A DNA stretch of 64,000 bases from Piscinibacter gummiphilus (GCF_002116905.1 NZ_CP015118.1:1984001-2048000); one strand, 5' to 3'. Numbered from the stretch's first letter, positions 1 to 8,110 are shown. The notes: a model not told the origin generated them from the letters alone. Made by a program: numbers and translations.

Positions 1-1
1 G

Positions 2-565
2 GCGTCCGGCGCGGCCCGCGCGCCCGCGGCCGCCACGCCTGCCGTGGCGGGCACGCCGGCTCCGGCCACCGCGGCGCCCGCGCCGAAGGCGGCCGTGGCC
101 CCCGCGGCGGCGGCCCCGGCCGCCGGCAGCGGTCCCGCCCCGGCGCTCGTGTGGCAATCCCCGGCCGAGGTCAAGGCGGGCGAGCAGTTCACCGCCGTGC
201 TGCAGGTCAACAGCCAGGCCGCGCTGCGCGGCTTGCCGATGCTGATCGGCTTCGATCCCCAGGTGCTGCAGGTGGCCCAGGTGCAGGAGGGCGGGTTCTT
301 CAAGCAGGGCAACGGCGCGGTGCAGTTCAGCCACCGGGTCGACGCGGCCCAGGGCAAGGTGTTCGTGGCCGCGGTGCGCCAGAACCCCTCGGGCGCGGAC
401 GCCGGCGTGAACGGCTCGGGGGCCGTCGTGATGGTCACCTTCAAGGCGCTCAAGCCCACCACAGGACCGGGCGCCCGCATCCAGCTGCTGTCGGCCTCGC
501 CGGAGCCCGCGCCGGCCGCACCGGTGGCGCTGCCGGTGGAACGGCTCGTGCGCATCACGCCATGA
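2..565 (+). CDS. Cohesin-domain C-terminal part of a type II secretion-like secretin (5' end outside window)
   Basis: The reading frame is open from the window edge and ends at TGA 563-565, so only the C-terminal part is visible. About 45 Ala/Pro-rich linker residues come first. A beta-rich domain follows, opening with VWQSPAEVKAGEQFTAVLQV and containing LIGFDPQVLQV and VMVTFKAL, which fits the cohesin fold. In Burkholderiales such a domain sits at the C-terminus of GspD-like secretins in clusters with pseudopilins, and three pseudopilin-type genes follow here, the first overlapping by ATGA. The secretin assignment is inferred from this context because the secretin core is not in the window. 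A free cohesin-domain surface protein is the alternative. Confidence 0.6.
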   Translation, partial: ASGAARAPAAATPAVAGTPAPATAAPAPKAAVAPAAAAPAAGSGPAPALVWQSPAEVKAGEQFTAVLQVNSQAALRGLPMLIGFDPQVLQVAQVQEGGFFKQGNGAVQFSHRVDAAQGKVFVAAVRQNPSGADAGVNGSGAVVMVTFKALKPTTGPGARIQLLSASPEPAPAAPVALPVERLVRITP

Positions 566-1053
566 CCCGAGCGGCCCGCTTCCACCGCGTGCGCGGCTTC
601 ACGTTCGTCGAGCTGATGATGACGCTCGCGATCATGGCCGTGCTCGTGATGGTGGCCGTGCCGCTGGTGGAGATCAACGCGCGGCGCGAGAAGGAGCGCG
701 ACCTGCGCCGCGCGCTGATCCAGATCCGCGACGGGCTCGACGCCTACAAGCGGGCGTCGGACCAGGGGCGCATCCAGCAGAAGATCGGCGACAGCGGCTA
801 TCCGAAGACCCTCGACGAGCTGGTCGAGGGCGTGCCGGACCAGCGCAGTCCGGTCAAGCAGAAGCTGTATTTCCTCCGCAGCCTGCCGCGTGATCCGATG
901 CACACGGATCTGCAGGCCAAGGCCTCGGCCACGTGGGGCCTGCGCAGCTACGCCTCACCGCCCGACGACCCGCAGGAGGGCGCGGACGTGTTCGACGTGT
1001 TCTCGCGCGCGGACGGCGCGGGGCTCAACAACGTGCCCTACCGGCAATGGTGA
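562..1053 (+). CDS. Type II secretion-like pseudopilin (GspG-like)
   Basis: 163 residues. The start ATG 562 overlaps the previous stop (ATGA), which suggests translational coupling. The N-terminus has a short basic leader and a type III prepilin signal, RVRGFTFVELMMTLAIM, with cleavage expected after Gly and Glu at mature position 5. One hydrophobic helix follows, then a charged amphipathic stretch with YPKTLDELVEGVP and LPRDPM, typical of the GspG pseudopilin globular domain. The product should be processed by a prepilin peptidase and join an inner-membrane pseudopilus under the upstream secretin. The exact subunit identity (GspG or a minor pseudopilin) cannot be fixed. Confidence 0.8.
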   Translation: MTRAARFHRVRGFTFVELMMTLAIMAVLVMVAVPLVEINARREKERDLRRALIQIRDGLDAYKRASDQGRIQQKIGDSGYPKTLDELVEGVPDQRSPVKQKLYFLRSLPRDPMHTDLQAKASATWGLRSYASPPDDPQEGADVFDVFSRADGAGLNNVPYRQW

Positions 1054-1436
1054 CCGCGATGGTTCGACGCTCCCGCGGGTTCACGCTGATCGAGCTGCTG
1101 GTCGTGATGTCGATCATCGCGCTGTTGCTGACCATCGCGGTGCCGCGCTACTTCGGCTCGCTCAACCGCTCGAAGGAGGTGGCGCTGCAGGAGAACCTGC
1201 ACGTGCTGCGCACGACCCTCGACAAGTTCCGCGCCGACACCGGCCGCTACCCGGAGACGCTGGACGAGCTGGTGGAGGCGAAGTACCTGCGCGCGGTGCC
1301 CGCCGACCCGGTCACCGAATCCGCCGCCACCTGGGTGATGGTGCCGCCCCGCGAAGCGGGCAGCACCGGCGTGGGCGACGTGCGCAGCGGCGCCCAGGGC
1401 CAGATGAAGGATGGCCGGCGGTATGACACGCTGTAG
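1047..1436 (+). CDS. Second GspG-like pseudopilin
   Basis: 129 residues. It has a prepilin leader RRSRGFTLIELLVVMSII with Glu at mature position 5, a transmembrane helix and a small domain with YPETLDELVEAKYL and VPADPVT, closely parallel to the preceding gene. This looks like tandem duplication of a major pseudopilin. ATG 1047 overlaps the upstream stop; ATG 1059 in the same frame is an equally possible start (MVRRSRGF). It should be a component of the same secretion-type pseudopilus. The C-terminus is short, without the extra calcium-loop segment that longer GspG proteins carry. Confidence 0.78.
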   Translation: MVTAMVRRSRGFTLIELLVVMSIIALLLTIAVPRYFGSLNRSKEVALQENLHVLRTTLDKFRADTGRYPETLDELVEAKYLRAVPADPVTESAATWVMVPPREAGSTGVGDVRSGAQGQMKDGRRYDTL

Positions 1437-2010
1437 CCGCCAGCGCGGCTTCTCGTACCTCTGGGTGCTGCTGCTCGTGGCGCTGCTCGGCATGAGCGTG
1501 GGCTTCGCGTGGGAGATCCATTCGACCTCGGCGCGAAGGGACCGCGAGGCGGAGCTGCTCGCCATCGGCCGCCAGTTCCGCGTCGCGATCGCGCGCTACC
1601 ACGAGGCGATGCCGATGGGGCGCCGCGAGTACCCCGCGAGCCTCGAGGACCTGCTGTTCGACAAGCGGGTCAGTGGCGGTCGCCGGCACCTGCGCAAGGT
1701 GTTCGTCGACCCGATGACCGGCAAGCCGGACTGGGTGCTCGTGCGCGTGGCGGGGCGTGTGGTCGGCGTGCATTCGCGGTCCGACGCCGTTCCGATCAAG
1801 CAAGGGGCCTTCGAGGCCGAGGACGCCGGCTTTGCCGGCAAGCAGGCGTACCACGAATGGAAATTCACCTATCCCTCCGACCTGATGCAGCGGGGCGCGG
1901 CCGATCCCGCACTGCCGGGGGCGTCGTCTCCGGTGCCGGGCCTGGCCGCCTCGGCGGGCACGCCGTGGCCCGGGCTGTCCGCCAGTGGTGCGCTGGGGCT
2001 GAAGCCATGA
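1423..2010 (+). CDS. Pseudopilin-like protein lacking Glu5
   Basis: 195 residues from ATG 1423; ATG 1411 in frame is possible, but AAGGA at 1407-1411 is better spaced for 1423. The leader RQRGFSYLWVLLLVALLG resembles a prepilin peptidase site, but mature position 5 is Trp rather than Glu. Lack of Glu5 is a hallmark of tip-type pseudopilins such as GspK, though those are usually longer. The central region contains YPASLEDLLFDKR and VFVDPMTGKPDWVLVR, the same module as its two neighbours. The C-terminus is low-complexity and rich in Ala, Pro and Gly. Probably a minor or tip pseudopilin of this system. Confidence 0.7.
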   Translation: MTRCSRQRGFSYLWVLLLVALLGMSVGFAWEIHSTSARRDREAELLAIGRQFRVAIARYHEAMPMGRREYPASLEDLLFDKRVSGGRRHLRKVFVDPMTGKPDWVLVRVAGRVVGVHSRSDAVPIKQGAFEAEDAGFAGKQAYHEWKFTYPSDLMQRGAADPALPGASSPVPGLAASAGTPWPGLSASGALGLKP

Positions 2011-2882
2011 GGCGCGAGCTGGTGGCGTGGCTCTGCGCGCTGGCGGCCGTGCCGGCGTGGGCCGGTGTCGCGCCGGGGGGCACCATGCCCGAGGCGCTCA
2101 AGGGCATCAACCCGGCGTCGTCGGTGTGCAAGCGCGAGGACGTGGTGGCGGGCGCGGCCGGGACGTCTCCTGCGGCCGCGGCGCGCCGCGATGCGGCGTG
2201 CGCCGTGACGCCCTCGCAGCTCGACGCGTTGCGCGGCGACCCGCGCACCGTGCTGGTCGACGTGCGCGCCTCGCCCGCGCCGCTGCCGGAGGGCCTCGCG
2301 ACCATGACGATGCCGCTGTCGGCCGTGCGCACCAAGGCCTTCCTGCAGGACAAGACCGTGGTGCTGCTCGGCAGCGGCCGGATGGAGCGCGAGCTGTACG
2401 AGGCCTGCGGCGCGCTGCTCGCGCAGGGCTTCGCCCGCGTGCGCGTTTTGCAGGGCGGCGTGCCCAACTGGCCGGTGGCGGTCCGCGCTGGCGAGGTGCC
2501 GTCCTGGTCCCTGACCGCGGCGGAACTGTGGGCCGAAAGCCAGTTCGACGGCAACGTCGTGCTGGTGTCGGCGCGGCAGGCCGGCCTGCGCAAACCGCTG
2601 CCCGAGGCCGTCGAGTTGCCGGCGCTGACGCCCGATGCCGCGCGCGCGGCCGTGAAACGCTGGCGGCGTGACCACAAGGCCGCGCACCTGTCGGCCGTGG
2701 TGCTGGCCGCCGCGCCGGAGGACGGGGACGATGCGGTGCAGCGCCTGCGCGAGGCGCTCCATCCGGTGCCCGTGCTGGTCTACACGGGGAACGATTCGAC
2801 CTACCTGCGCCAGATGGTGCAGCAGAAGACGGTTTGGGCGGCGCAGGCGCGCGGCCCGCGCAAGCCGGCATGCGGGCTGTGA
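2007..2882 (+). CDS. Secreted degenerate rhodanese-domain protein
   Basis: 291 residues. The ATG overlaps the preceding stop (ATGA). A signal peptide is evident (MRRELVAWLCALAAVPAWA), so the product is periplasmic. Residues about 70-160 form a rhodanese-like domain (TVLVDVRASP, then VVLLGSGRMERE and LQGGVPNWP). The active-site loop, which normally begins with the sulfur-carrying Cys, reads LLGSGRME near residues 120-127, so the catalytic Cys is missing. The second half (VVLVSARQAG, VVLAAAPEDG, VPVLVYTG) may be another eroded copy of the fold. Probably a binding or scaffolding protein of the pseudopilus operon; its function is unknown. Confidence 0.65.
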   Translation: MRRELVAWLCALAAVPAWAGVAPGGTMPEALKGINPASSVCKREDVVAGAAGTSPAAAARRDAACAVTPSQLDALRGDPRTVLVDVRASPAPLPEGLATMTMPLSAVRTKAFLQDKTVVLLGSGRMERELYEACGALLAQGFARVRVLQGGVPNWPVAVRAGEVPSWSLTAAELWAESQFDGNVVLVSARQAGLRKPLPEAVELPALTPDAARAAVKRWRRDHKAAHLSAVVLAAAPEDGDDAVQRLREALHPVPVLVYTGNDSTYLRQMVQQKTVWAAQARGPRKPACGL

Positions 2883-3736
2883 ACCGCCGCACCTGCCTGC
2901 GAGTGTTGCCGGCCGCCTTCGCGTGGGTGCTCTCGCCGCCCGCGCGGGCGGGGGAGGCGGTGCAACGCCAGTTGCGATGGAGCTTCGAGCTCGTCAACCC
3001 GCTGTCGCGCGACCTCGCGGACCAGGCCGTGTGGCTCTACGTGCCGGCGGCCGAAACCCCGGTGCAGACCCTCGATGCGGTGCGCCTGTCCGTGCCGTGG
3101 ACGCTCACGCGCGACGCGCTGGGCCACGCCGTCGTCGAGGTGCGTGTGCCGCACCTGCCGGCCCTGGGGCGCCGCGTGGTGTCGGTCACCGCGGACCTCA
3201 CGCTGCAGGACCTGCCGCGGGAGACCCCGCTCACCGACCCCGCGCCCTGGCTTCGCGGCGAGCGCTTCATCGAGGTCGACGACCCCGCGGTGCGGGCGCT
3301 GGCCGCCGGTCTGCGGCGGACCACGCCGGCCGAGACGGCCCGCGCGGTGTACGACTGGGTGCGCGGCCACCTCGAGTACGCCGGCTACGTGCCGGAAGAC
3401 CGCGGCGCGGCGGACGCGCTGGCCCGCCGCCGTGGCGACTGCACCGAGTACGCCTACCTCGTCACGGCCCTCGCGCGGGCCAACGGCATCCCGGCTCGCA
3501 TGGTGGGAGGGCACGACACGGACCGCAACGCCGTGCTGCGCGCCGCGGACTATCACAACTGGGCCGAGCTGCACTTCGACGGGCGGTGGAACCTCGTCGA
3601 CGCGCAGAAGGAACGCTGGCTGCGGCCCGCCGACCAGTACGTGGCGTTCCGCATCTACCGCGACGCCGTGCTCAACCCTGTCGGGCTCGCCCACCGCTAC
3701 GCGGTGCGCGGAGAGATGGACGTGCGTCCGGCCTGA
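2870..3736 (+). CDS. Transglutaminase-like domain protein, exported
   Basis: 288 residues from ATG 2870, inside the end of the rhodanese gene. The N-terminus (MRAVNRRTCLRVLPAAFAWV, then LSPPARA) looks like a signal sequence. The C-terminal half is a transglutaminase/cysteine-protease-like core with a complete triad: Cys191 in RRGDCTEYAYL, His229 in DYHNWAEL and Asp244 in NLVDAQ. Residues about 30-120 are a beta-rich N-terminal domain seen in many bacterial transglutaminase-like proteins. It probably acts on peptides in the periplasm as a protease or amidase rather than a cross-linker. Its place at the end of the secretion-type operon suggests a role in maturing or anchoring an exported product. 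Confidence 0.8.
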   Translation: MRAVNRRTCLRVLPAAFAWVLSPPARAGEAVQRQLRWSFELVNPLSRDLADQAVWLYVPAAETPVQTLDAVRLSVPWTLTRDALGHAVVEVRVPHLPALGRRVVSVTADLTLQDLPRETPLTDPAPWLRGERFIEVDDPAVRALAAGLRRTTPAETARAVYDWVRGHLEYAGYVPEDRGAADALARRRGDCTEYAYLVTALARANGIPARMVGGHDTDRNAVLRAADYHNWAELHFDGRWNLVDAQKERWLRPADQYVAFRIYRDAVLNPVGLAHRYAVRGEMDVRPA

Positions 3737-4528
3737 TCAGGCCGGCGCGGTGAGGAACGCGATCTCCTCCGGGCTGAACCCGGCGGCGGCCCGCGCCTCG
3801 ACGTTGAACGGCGGCCGCAGCTTCGGCGCCTCGTGCCGCGCGGCCAGCACCGCGTAGTGGGCGATCGGGTCGAGGCCGTCACGGCGGCACAGCCAGCGGT
3901 ACCAGTGGTTGCCGATGGCGACATGCCCCACCTCGTCCCGCAGGATGATGGTCAGGATCTCCACGGCGCGTGCGTCGCCCGCCTTCGCGAACTTGGCCTG
4001 CAGCGGCGGCGTGGCGTCGAGGCCGCGGGCCTCCAGCGTGCGCGGCACGAGGGCCATGCGGGCGGTGGCGTCATGCGCCGTGCGCTGGGTCATCTGCCAC
4101 AGGCCGTCGTGGGCGTCGAAGTCGCCGTAGTCGTGGCCGAGCGACTGCAGGTGCTCGCGCAGCAGCGAGAAGTGGTACGCCTCCTCGCTCGCCACCCGCA
4201 GCCAGTCGACGTAGAACTCGCGGGGCATGTCCGCGAAGCGGAAGGCCGCGTCGAGGGCGAGGTTGATCGCGTTGAACTCGATGTGGGCGATGGAGTGGAT
4301 CAGCGCGGCCCGGCCCTCGGGGGTGAACGGGCTGCGCGAGGGCACCTCGCGAGCGGTCTTGAGCACCGGCCGCGCGGGGCGGCCGGGCAGGTCGCCAGGG
4401 TCGGCGAACACCGGTGCGGGGTCGACGGTGGCAGGGTCCAGCGTGTCGAAGAGCGCGCGCGCCTGCAGCGCCTTTTCGGCAGGATCGGTCAGGGTCAGTA
4501 CCCTCAGGGCACGCTCGCGCGGGTTCAT
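3737..4528 (-). CDS. DUF455 ferritin-like domain protein
   Basis: 263 residues, convergent with the transglutaminase gene (stops adjacent). It contains the ferritin-like metal-ligand pattern of DUF455: a Glu in HIEFNAINLALD, then SEEAYHF and RDEVGHVAIGNHWY, giving ExxH-type pairs expected to hold a di-iron centre in a four-helix bundle. Proteins of this family are sometimes compared with tRNA-(MS[2]IO[6]A)-hydroxylase-like ferritins, but no reaction is established. Cytoplasmic, with no signal peptide. It is divergent from the carbonic anhydrase gene with a short 35-bp gap. Confidence 0.82.
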   Translation of the reverse strand: MNPRERALRVLTLTDPAEKALQARALFDTLDPATVDPAPVFADPGDLPGRPARPVLKTAREVPSRSPFTPEGRAALIHSIAHIEFNAINLALDAAFRFADMPREFYVDWLRVASEEAYHFSLLREHLQSLGHDYGDFDAHDGLWQMTQRTAHDATARMALVPRTLEARGLDATPPLQAKFAKAGDARAVEILTIILRDEVGHVAIGNHWYRWLCRRDGLDPIAHYAVLAARHEAPKLRPPFNVEARAAAGFSPEEIAFLTAPA

Positions 4529-4531
4529 CCC

Positions 4532-4537
4532 TAGAAT
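4532..4537 (+). promoter_or_regulatory. Candidate -10 box (TAGAAT) for the gamma carbonic anhydrase gene
   Basis: TAGAAT lies 26 bases before the ATG at 4564 in an unusually AT-rich patch. No convincing -35 was found, so this is a weak call. Confidence 0.25.
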
Positions 4538-4563
4538 TATGGCTTTTGCTTCCGGAACGGACC

Positions 4564-5088
4564 ATGGCCATCTACCAGCTGGACGACGTGACGCCCGACA
4601 TCGACCCCACCGCGTGGGTGGCCGACAGCGCCCAGGTGATCGGGGCCGTCACGCTCGCGGAAAACAGCAGCGTGTGGTTCGGCGCCGTGCTGCGGGGCGA
4701 CACCGACCGGCTCACCGTCGGCCGCAACTCGAACATCCAGGATGGCTCCGTGCTGCATGCGGACCACGGCGTGCCCCTCGTGATCGGCGACGACGTGACC
4801 GTGGGCCACCAGGTCATGCTGCACGGCTGCACCATCGGCGACGGGTCGCTGATCGGCATCCAGGCGGTGGTCTTGAATGGCGCGAAGATCGGCCGCAACT
4901 GTCTGGTCGGGGCCGGCGCGCTGGTCACCGAGGGCAAGGAGTTCCCCGACGGATCGTTGATCATGGGGTCGCCCGCGAAGGTGGTGCGCACGATGACGCC
5001 GGAGCAGATCGCGGGCATGCACCGCGGCACCTCCCACTATGTGTTGAACGCCCGCCGCTTCGCGTCGGGCCTGAAGAAGATCGGTTGA
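4564..5088 (+). CDS. Gamma-class carbonic anhydrase family protein
   Basis: 174 residues, a full-length left-handed beta-helix protein of the gamma-CA/YrdA type. Hexapeptide repeats run through residues about 15-140 (VIGAVTL, SVWFGAVLRGD, IGRNSNIQD-like, VTVGHQVMLHGC, IGDGSLIGI). The zinc ligands expected for the family are present as His in LHADHG and in VGHQVMLHGC. The C-terminal helix follows after GSPAKVVR. It may hydrate CO2, but many YrdA-type homologues have no demonstrated activity. Five bases separate it from hslO, so the two are probably co-transcribed. Confidence 0.88.
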   Translation: MAIYQLDDVTPDIDPTAWVADSAQVIGAVTLAENSSVWFGAVLRGDTDRLTVGRNSNIQDGSVLHADHGVPLVIGDDVTVGHQVMLHGCTIGDGSLIGIQAVVLNGAKIGRNCLVGAGALVTEGKEFPDGSLIMGSPAKVVRTMTPEQIAGMHRGTSHYVLNARRFASGLKKIG

Positions 5089-5092
5089 TTTC

Positions 5093-6052
5093 ATGAGCGA
5101 GTTGCACAAGTTCCTGTTCGAAGGCCTGCCGGTGCGCGGCATGCTGGTGCGCCTCACGGAAGGCTGGCAGGAAGTGCTCCAGCGCCGCGCCGAAGCGGGC
5201 GACGCGTTTCCCCGGCCGGTGCGGCAGCTGATGGGCGAGATGGCCGCGGCCGGCGTGCTGATGCAGTCCAACATCAATTTCAACGGCGCGCTGGTGCTGC
5301 AGGTCCATGGCGACGGGCCCGTGAAGCTCGCCGTGGCCGAGGTGCAGAGTGACCTCGCCTTCCGCGTGACCGCGAAGGTGGTGGGCGACGTGCCCGAGGA
5401 TGCGCAGCTCGAAGGCCTCGTCAACGTGCGTGGACACGGCCGCTGCGCCATCACGCTGGACCCGCAGGGCCGCGTGCCCGGCCAGCAGCCGTACCAGGGC
5501 GTGGTGGCGCTGCACGGCGACCACCGCGAGCCGCTGCAGCGCCTGAGCGAGGTGCTCGAGCACTACATGCTGCAGTCCGAGCAGCTCGACACGAAGCTGA
5601 TCCTCGCGGCCGACGACAACATCGCTGCGGGCCTGCTGATCCAGCGCCTGCCGGTCGAGGGCTCGCGCAACCTGGAGGGCCAGCGCAACGAGGACGAGAT
5701 CGGCCTCAACGAAGCCTACAACCGCATCGCCCACCTGGCCGCCACGCTCACGAGCGAGGAGCTGCTGACGCTCGACGCCGAGACCGTGCTGCGCCGCCTG
5801 TTCTGGGAAGAGGACGTGCGCCGCTTCGAGCCCACGATGCCGCGCTTTGCGTGCACCTGCTCGCGCGAGCGCGTGGCCGACATGCTGCGCAACCTGGGCC
5901 AGGACGAGGTCGACGGCATCCTGACCGAGCAGGGCAAGGTGGAGGTGGGCTGCGACTTCTGCGGCCGGCAGTACCTCTTCGACCCCATCGACGCCGACGA
6001 ACTCTTCATCCCGGCGCGCGACCAGCCGCCGGGTTCCACCGCCCTCAACTGA
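5093..6052 (+). CDS. hslO: Redox-regulated holdase chaperone Hsp33
   Basis: 319 residues, slightly longer than the usual length of about 290. The C-terminal zinc switch is intact: Cys254 and Cys256 (CTC) and Cys287 and Cys290 (CDFC), which bind zinc when reduced and form disulfides under oxidative stress to activate the chaperone. The N-terminal substrate-binding domain shows the conserved LMGEMAAAGVLMQSNINFNG region. Cytoplasmic. It follows the carbonic anhydrase gene by 4 bases and precedes a CopD-like gene by 14, so a three-gene unit is likely. Confidence 0.95.
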   Translation: MSELHKFLFEGLPVRGMLVRLTEGWQEVLQRRAEAGDAFPRPVRQLMGEMAAAGVLMQSNINFNGALVLQVHGDGPVKLAVAEVQSDLAFRVTAKVVGDVPEDAQLEGLVNVRGHGRCAITLDPQGRVPGQQPYQGVVALHGDHREPLQRLSEVLEHYMLQSEQLDTKLILAADDNIAAGLLIQRLPVEGSRNLEGQRNEDEIGLNEAYNRIAHLAATLTSEELLTLDAETVLRRLFWEEDVRRFEPTMPRFACTCSRERVADMLRNLGQDEVDGILTEQGKVEVGCDFCGRQYLFDPIDADELFIPARDQPPGSTALN

Positions 6053-6066
6053 CGAAAGATCCCGCG

Positions 6067-6543
6067 ATGGCCTATGCCCTGCTGAAGACGGTCCACCTGG
6101 TGTCCGTGGTGGTGTGGATCGGGGGCATGTTCTTCGCCCACTTCTGCCTGCGGCCTGCGGCGATGACGCTCGCGCCGCCGCAGCGCCTGCCGCTCATGAC
6201 CCTGGCGCTCGGCCGCTTCTTCCAGGCGGTGGCCGTGGCCATCGTGCTGATCCTCGCGAGCGGCGGGTGGATGGTGTGGCGGGTGGCCTCCACCACGAAG
6301 GCCACGGGCGGGCCGTTCAACATGCCGCTCGAGTGGCACGTGATGATGGGCCTCGGCGTCGTGATGATGCTGATCTTCGGCCACATCCGCTTCGCCCTCT
6401 ACCCACGGCTGCGCCGCGCGGTGGCCGCCTCCGACTGGCCGGCCGGTGGCGAGGCCCTCGCGTCCATCCGCGGGTGGGTGGCGATCAACCTGACCATCGG
6501 CATCGTGATCGTGCTGGTCACGCTGATGGGCACGGCGACCTGA
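6067..6543 (+). CDS. CopD-like integral membrane protein
   Basis: 158 residues with four predicted transmembrane helices (about residues 5-25, 50-72, 90-110 and 132-153). The opening LLKTVHLVSVVVWIGGMFF carries the His/Trp/Gly pattern of CopD/DUF2269-type proteins, and a second conserved region is EWHVMMGLGVVMMLIFGHIR. His residues in helices 1 and 3 could bind heme or copper. It is close to hslO on the same strand and convergent with the LysE gene. The assignment is to the superfamily only; a role in copper handling is plausible but not shown. Confidence 0.75.
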   Translation: MAYALLKTVHLVSVVVWIGGMFFAHFCLRPAAMTLAPPQRLPLMTLALGRFFQAVAVAIVLILASGGWMVWRVASTTKATGGPFNMPLEWHVMMGLGVVMMLIFGHIRFALYPRLRRAVAASDWPAGGEALASIRGWVAINLTIGIVIVLVTLMGTAT

Positions 6544-6546
6544 GTT

Positions 6547-7164
6547 TCAGCCCACGGCCAGCCAGACCCCGAGCCCGACCAGCACGCCGCCGATCGCGCG
6601 GTTGACGCCCTGCTGCCGGGCCATCAACCGGGCGCGCAGGCGCGGCTCCGAGAACAGGAACGTCACCGTGGCGAACCACACGAGGTGGGCCACCGACATG
6701 AAACCGCCGTACGCGGCCTGCTGCCACAGCGGGGTGCCGGCGGAGACCACCTGCGTGTAGACGCTGACGACGAACAGCGTGGTCTTCGGGTTCAGCGCAT
6801 TCGTGAGGAAGCCCATGCGCCATGCGGCCCAGGGGCCGAGCCCTGCGGAGGCGGCCAGGGCGCCCTCGCGGGCCGGTCCCGCGCGGAAGGTCGTCCATCC
6901 CACCACCACGAGGTAGGCGGCACCGGCGAGGCGGATGACGCCCAGCCACTCGGGCGCGTTGCGCAGCAGCAGGCCCACGCCGAGCATCGTGTAGAGCACG
7001 TGCAGCTGAACGCCGGCGGCCACGCCGAGGGCCGACAGCAACCCGGCGCGCCGGCCATGAAGCAGGCTGTTGCGCGTGACCATCGCGAAGTCGGCGCCGG
7101 GGCTGACCACCGCGAGGATGGTGAGCGTGGCGACGGCGAGCAGTTCGTGGCTGTGTGAGTTCAT
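6547..7164 (-). CDS. LysE/RhtB family amino-acid exporter
   Basis: 205 residues with five or six hydrophobic helices. It has the family signature near the N-terminus (VVSPGADFAMVTRNSLLHGRR) and the conserved FLTNALNPKTTLF segment around residues 115-127. RhtB/LysE proteins export amino acids such as threonine, homoserine, lysine or leucine; the substrate cannot be read from the sequence. An in-frame ATG at 7173 would add three residues. It is divergent from a LysR-type regulator across a short gap holding a LysR-type box, which suggests this is its target. Confidence 0.88.
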   Translation of the reverse strand: MNSHSHELLAVATLTILAVVSPGADFAMVTRNSLLHGRRAGLLSALGVAAGVQLHVLYTMLGVGLLLRNAPEWLGVIRLAGAAYLVVVGWTTFRAGPAREGALAASAGLGPWAAWRMGFLTNALNPKTTLFVVSVYTQVVSAGTPLWQQAAYGGFMSVAHLVWFATVTFLFSEPRLRARLMARQQGVNRAIGGVLVGLGVWLAVG

Positions 7165-7188
7165 GGCACACATTCTTCCGGCGATGCC

Positions 7189-7207
7189 ATCTCGTGAATA
7201 TCGAGAT
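7189..7207. promoter_or_regulatory. LysR-type operator (inverted repeat with T-N11-A)
   Basis: ATCTCG-N7-CGAGAT is a perfect 6-bp inverted repeat containing the T-N11-A core (T7192, A7204) of LysR-family sites. It lies between the divergent exporter and regulator genes and touches the earliest regulator start codon, so either the real regulator start is downstream (7220 or 7253) or the site blocks translation initiation. Confidence 0.5.
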
Positions 7208-8104
7208 ATGCTCACGCTGATGCGTGAAGAAAAGTCACCGTTCGACGGCCGGATGCCCCCGCTCAACACGCTGCGTGCGTTCGAGGCGGCGGCGCGGCTG
7301 CAGAGCTTCGTGCGGGCCGCCGACGAACTCCACGTGACCCATGGCGCCGTGAGCCGCCAGGTCAGGCAGCTCGAGGATGCGCTGGGTGTCGCGCTGTTCG
7401 AGCGCCGCAACCGCGCGGTCTTCCGCACGCCGCAAGGCACGGCACTGCTGGAGGCCTGTGGCGAGGCGATGGGCGTGCTGGGCGAGGCGGTGCGGCGCAT
7501 CCGCGCGCCCGTGACGGCCTCGCCGCTGGTCGTGTCGTGCGAGCCCACGCTCGCGATGCGCTGGCTGATCCCCCGGTTGCCCGCGTTCCGCGCGATGCAT
7601 CCCGGCCAGGAGGTGCACCTGCTGGCCGCCGGCGGGCCGGTCGACTTCGAACGCGACCGCGTCGACGTGGCGCTGCGCCGCGACGATTTCCATTGGGACG
7701 CGCGTTGCCATGCCGAGGCCATCGCGCCGGAGCGCGTGGGGCCGGTGTGTTCGCCGGCGCTCGCGAAGGTGCTGAAGAAGGGCGGCCCGGTGACGCTGCT
7801 GCATTCGCGCACCCGCCCTGCGGCGTGGTCCCATTGGAACCGGATGGCGAAGGGGGCGGTGACCCGCGCCGGCGCCGCGCACTTCGAGCACTTCTACCTG
7901 AGCCTGCAGGCCGCGGCCGCCGGGCTCGGGGTGGCCATCGGGTCCGAGTGGATGGTGGCCGACGACGTGCGCGAGGGCCGGCTCGTCGCGCCGTTCGGGT
8001 TCGTGGCGGACGGCTCGGCCTATGTGATGCTGTCGCTGGAGCCGTTCGATGCGGACCCGCGGCGCGCCCGCTTTCTCGCGTGGCTGCGCGAGTCGATGCG
8101 CTGA
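7208..8104 (+). CDS. LysR-family transcriptional regulator (GcvA-like)
   Basis: 298 residues from ATG 7208; ATG 7220 and ATG 7253 are alternative starts, and no strong ribosome site decides between them. The N-terminal winged helix-turn-helix is clear (PPLNTLRAFEAAARLQSFVR and AVSRQVRQLEDALGVALFER), with the PPLN opening typical of GcvA-like members. Residues about 105-290 form the periplasmic-binding-protein-like effector domain. It probably senses an amino acid and controls the divergent LysE-type exporter through the inverted repeat between them. Confidence 0.88.
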   Translation: MLTLMREEKSPFDGRMPPLNTLRAFEAAARLQSFVRAADELHVTHGAVSRQVRQLEDALGVALFERRNRAVFRTPQGTALLEACGEAMGVLGEAVRRIRAPVTASPLVVSCEPTLAMRWLIPRLPAFRAMHPGQEVHLLAAGGPVDFERDRVDVALRRDDFHWDARCHAEAIAPERVGPVCSPALAKVLKKGGPVTLLHSRTRPAAWSHWNRMAKGAVTRAGAAHFEHFYLSLQAAAAGLGVAIGSEWMVADDVREGRLVAPFGFVADGSAYVMLSLEPFDADPRRARFLAWLRESMR

Positions 8105-8110
8105 GGGGCC

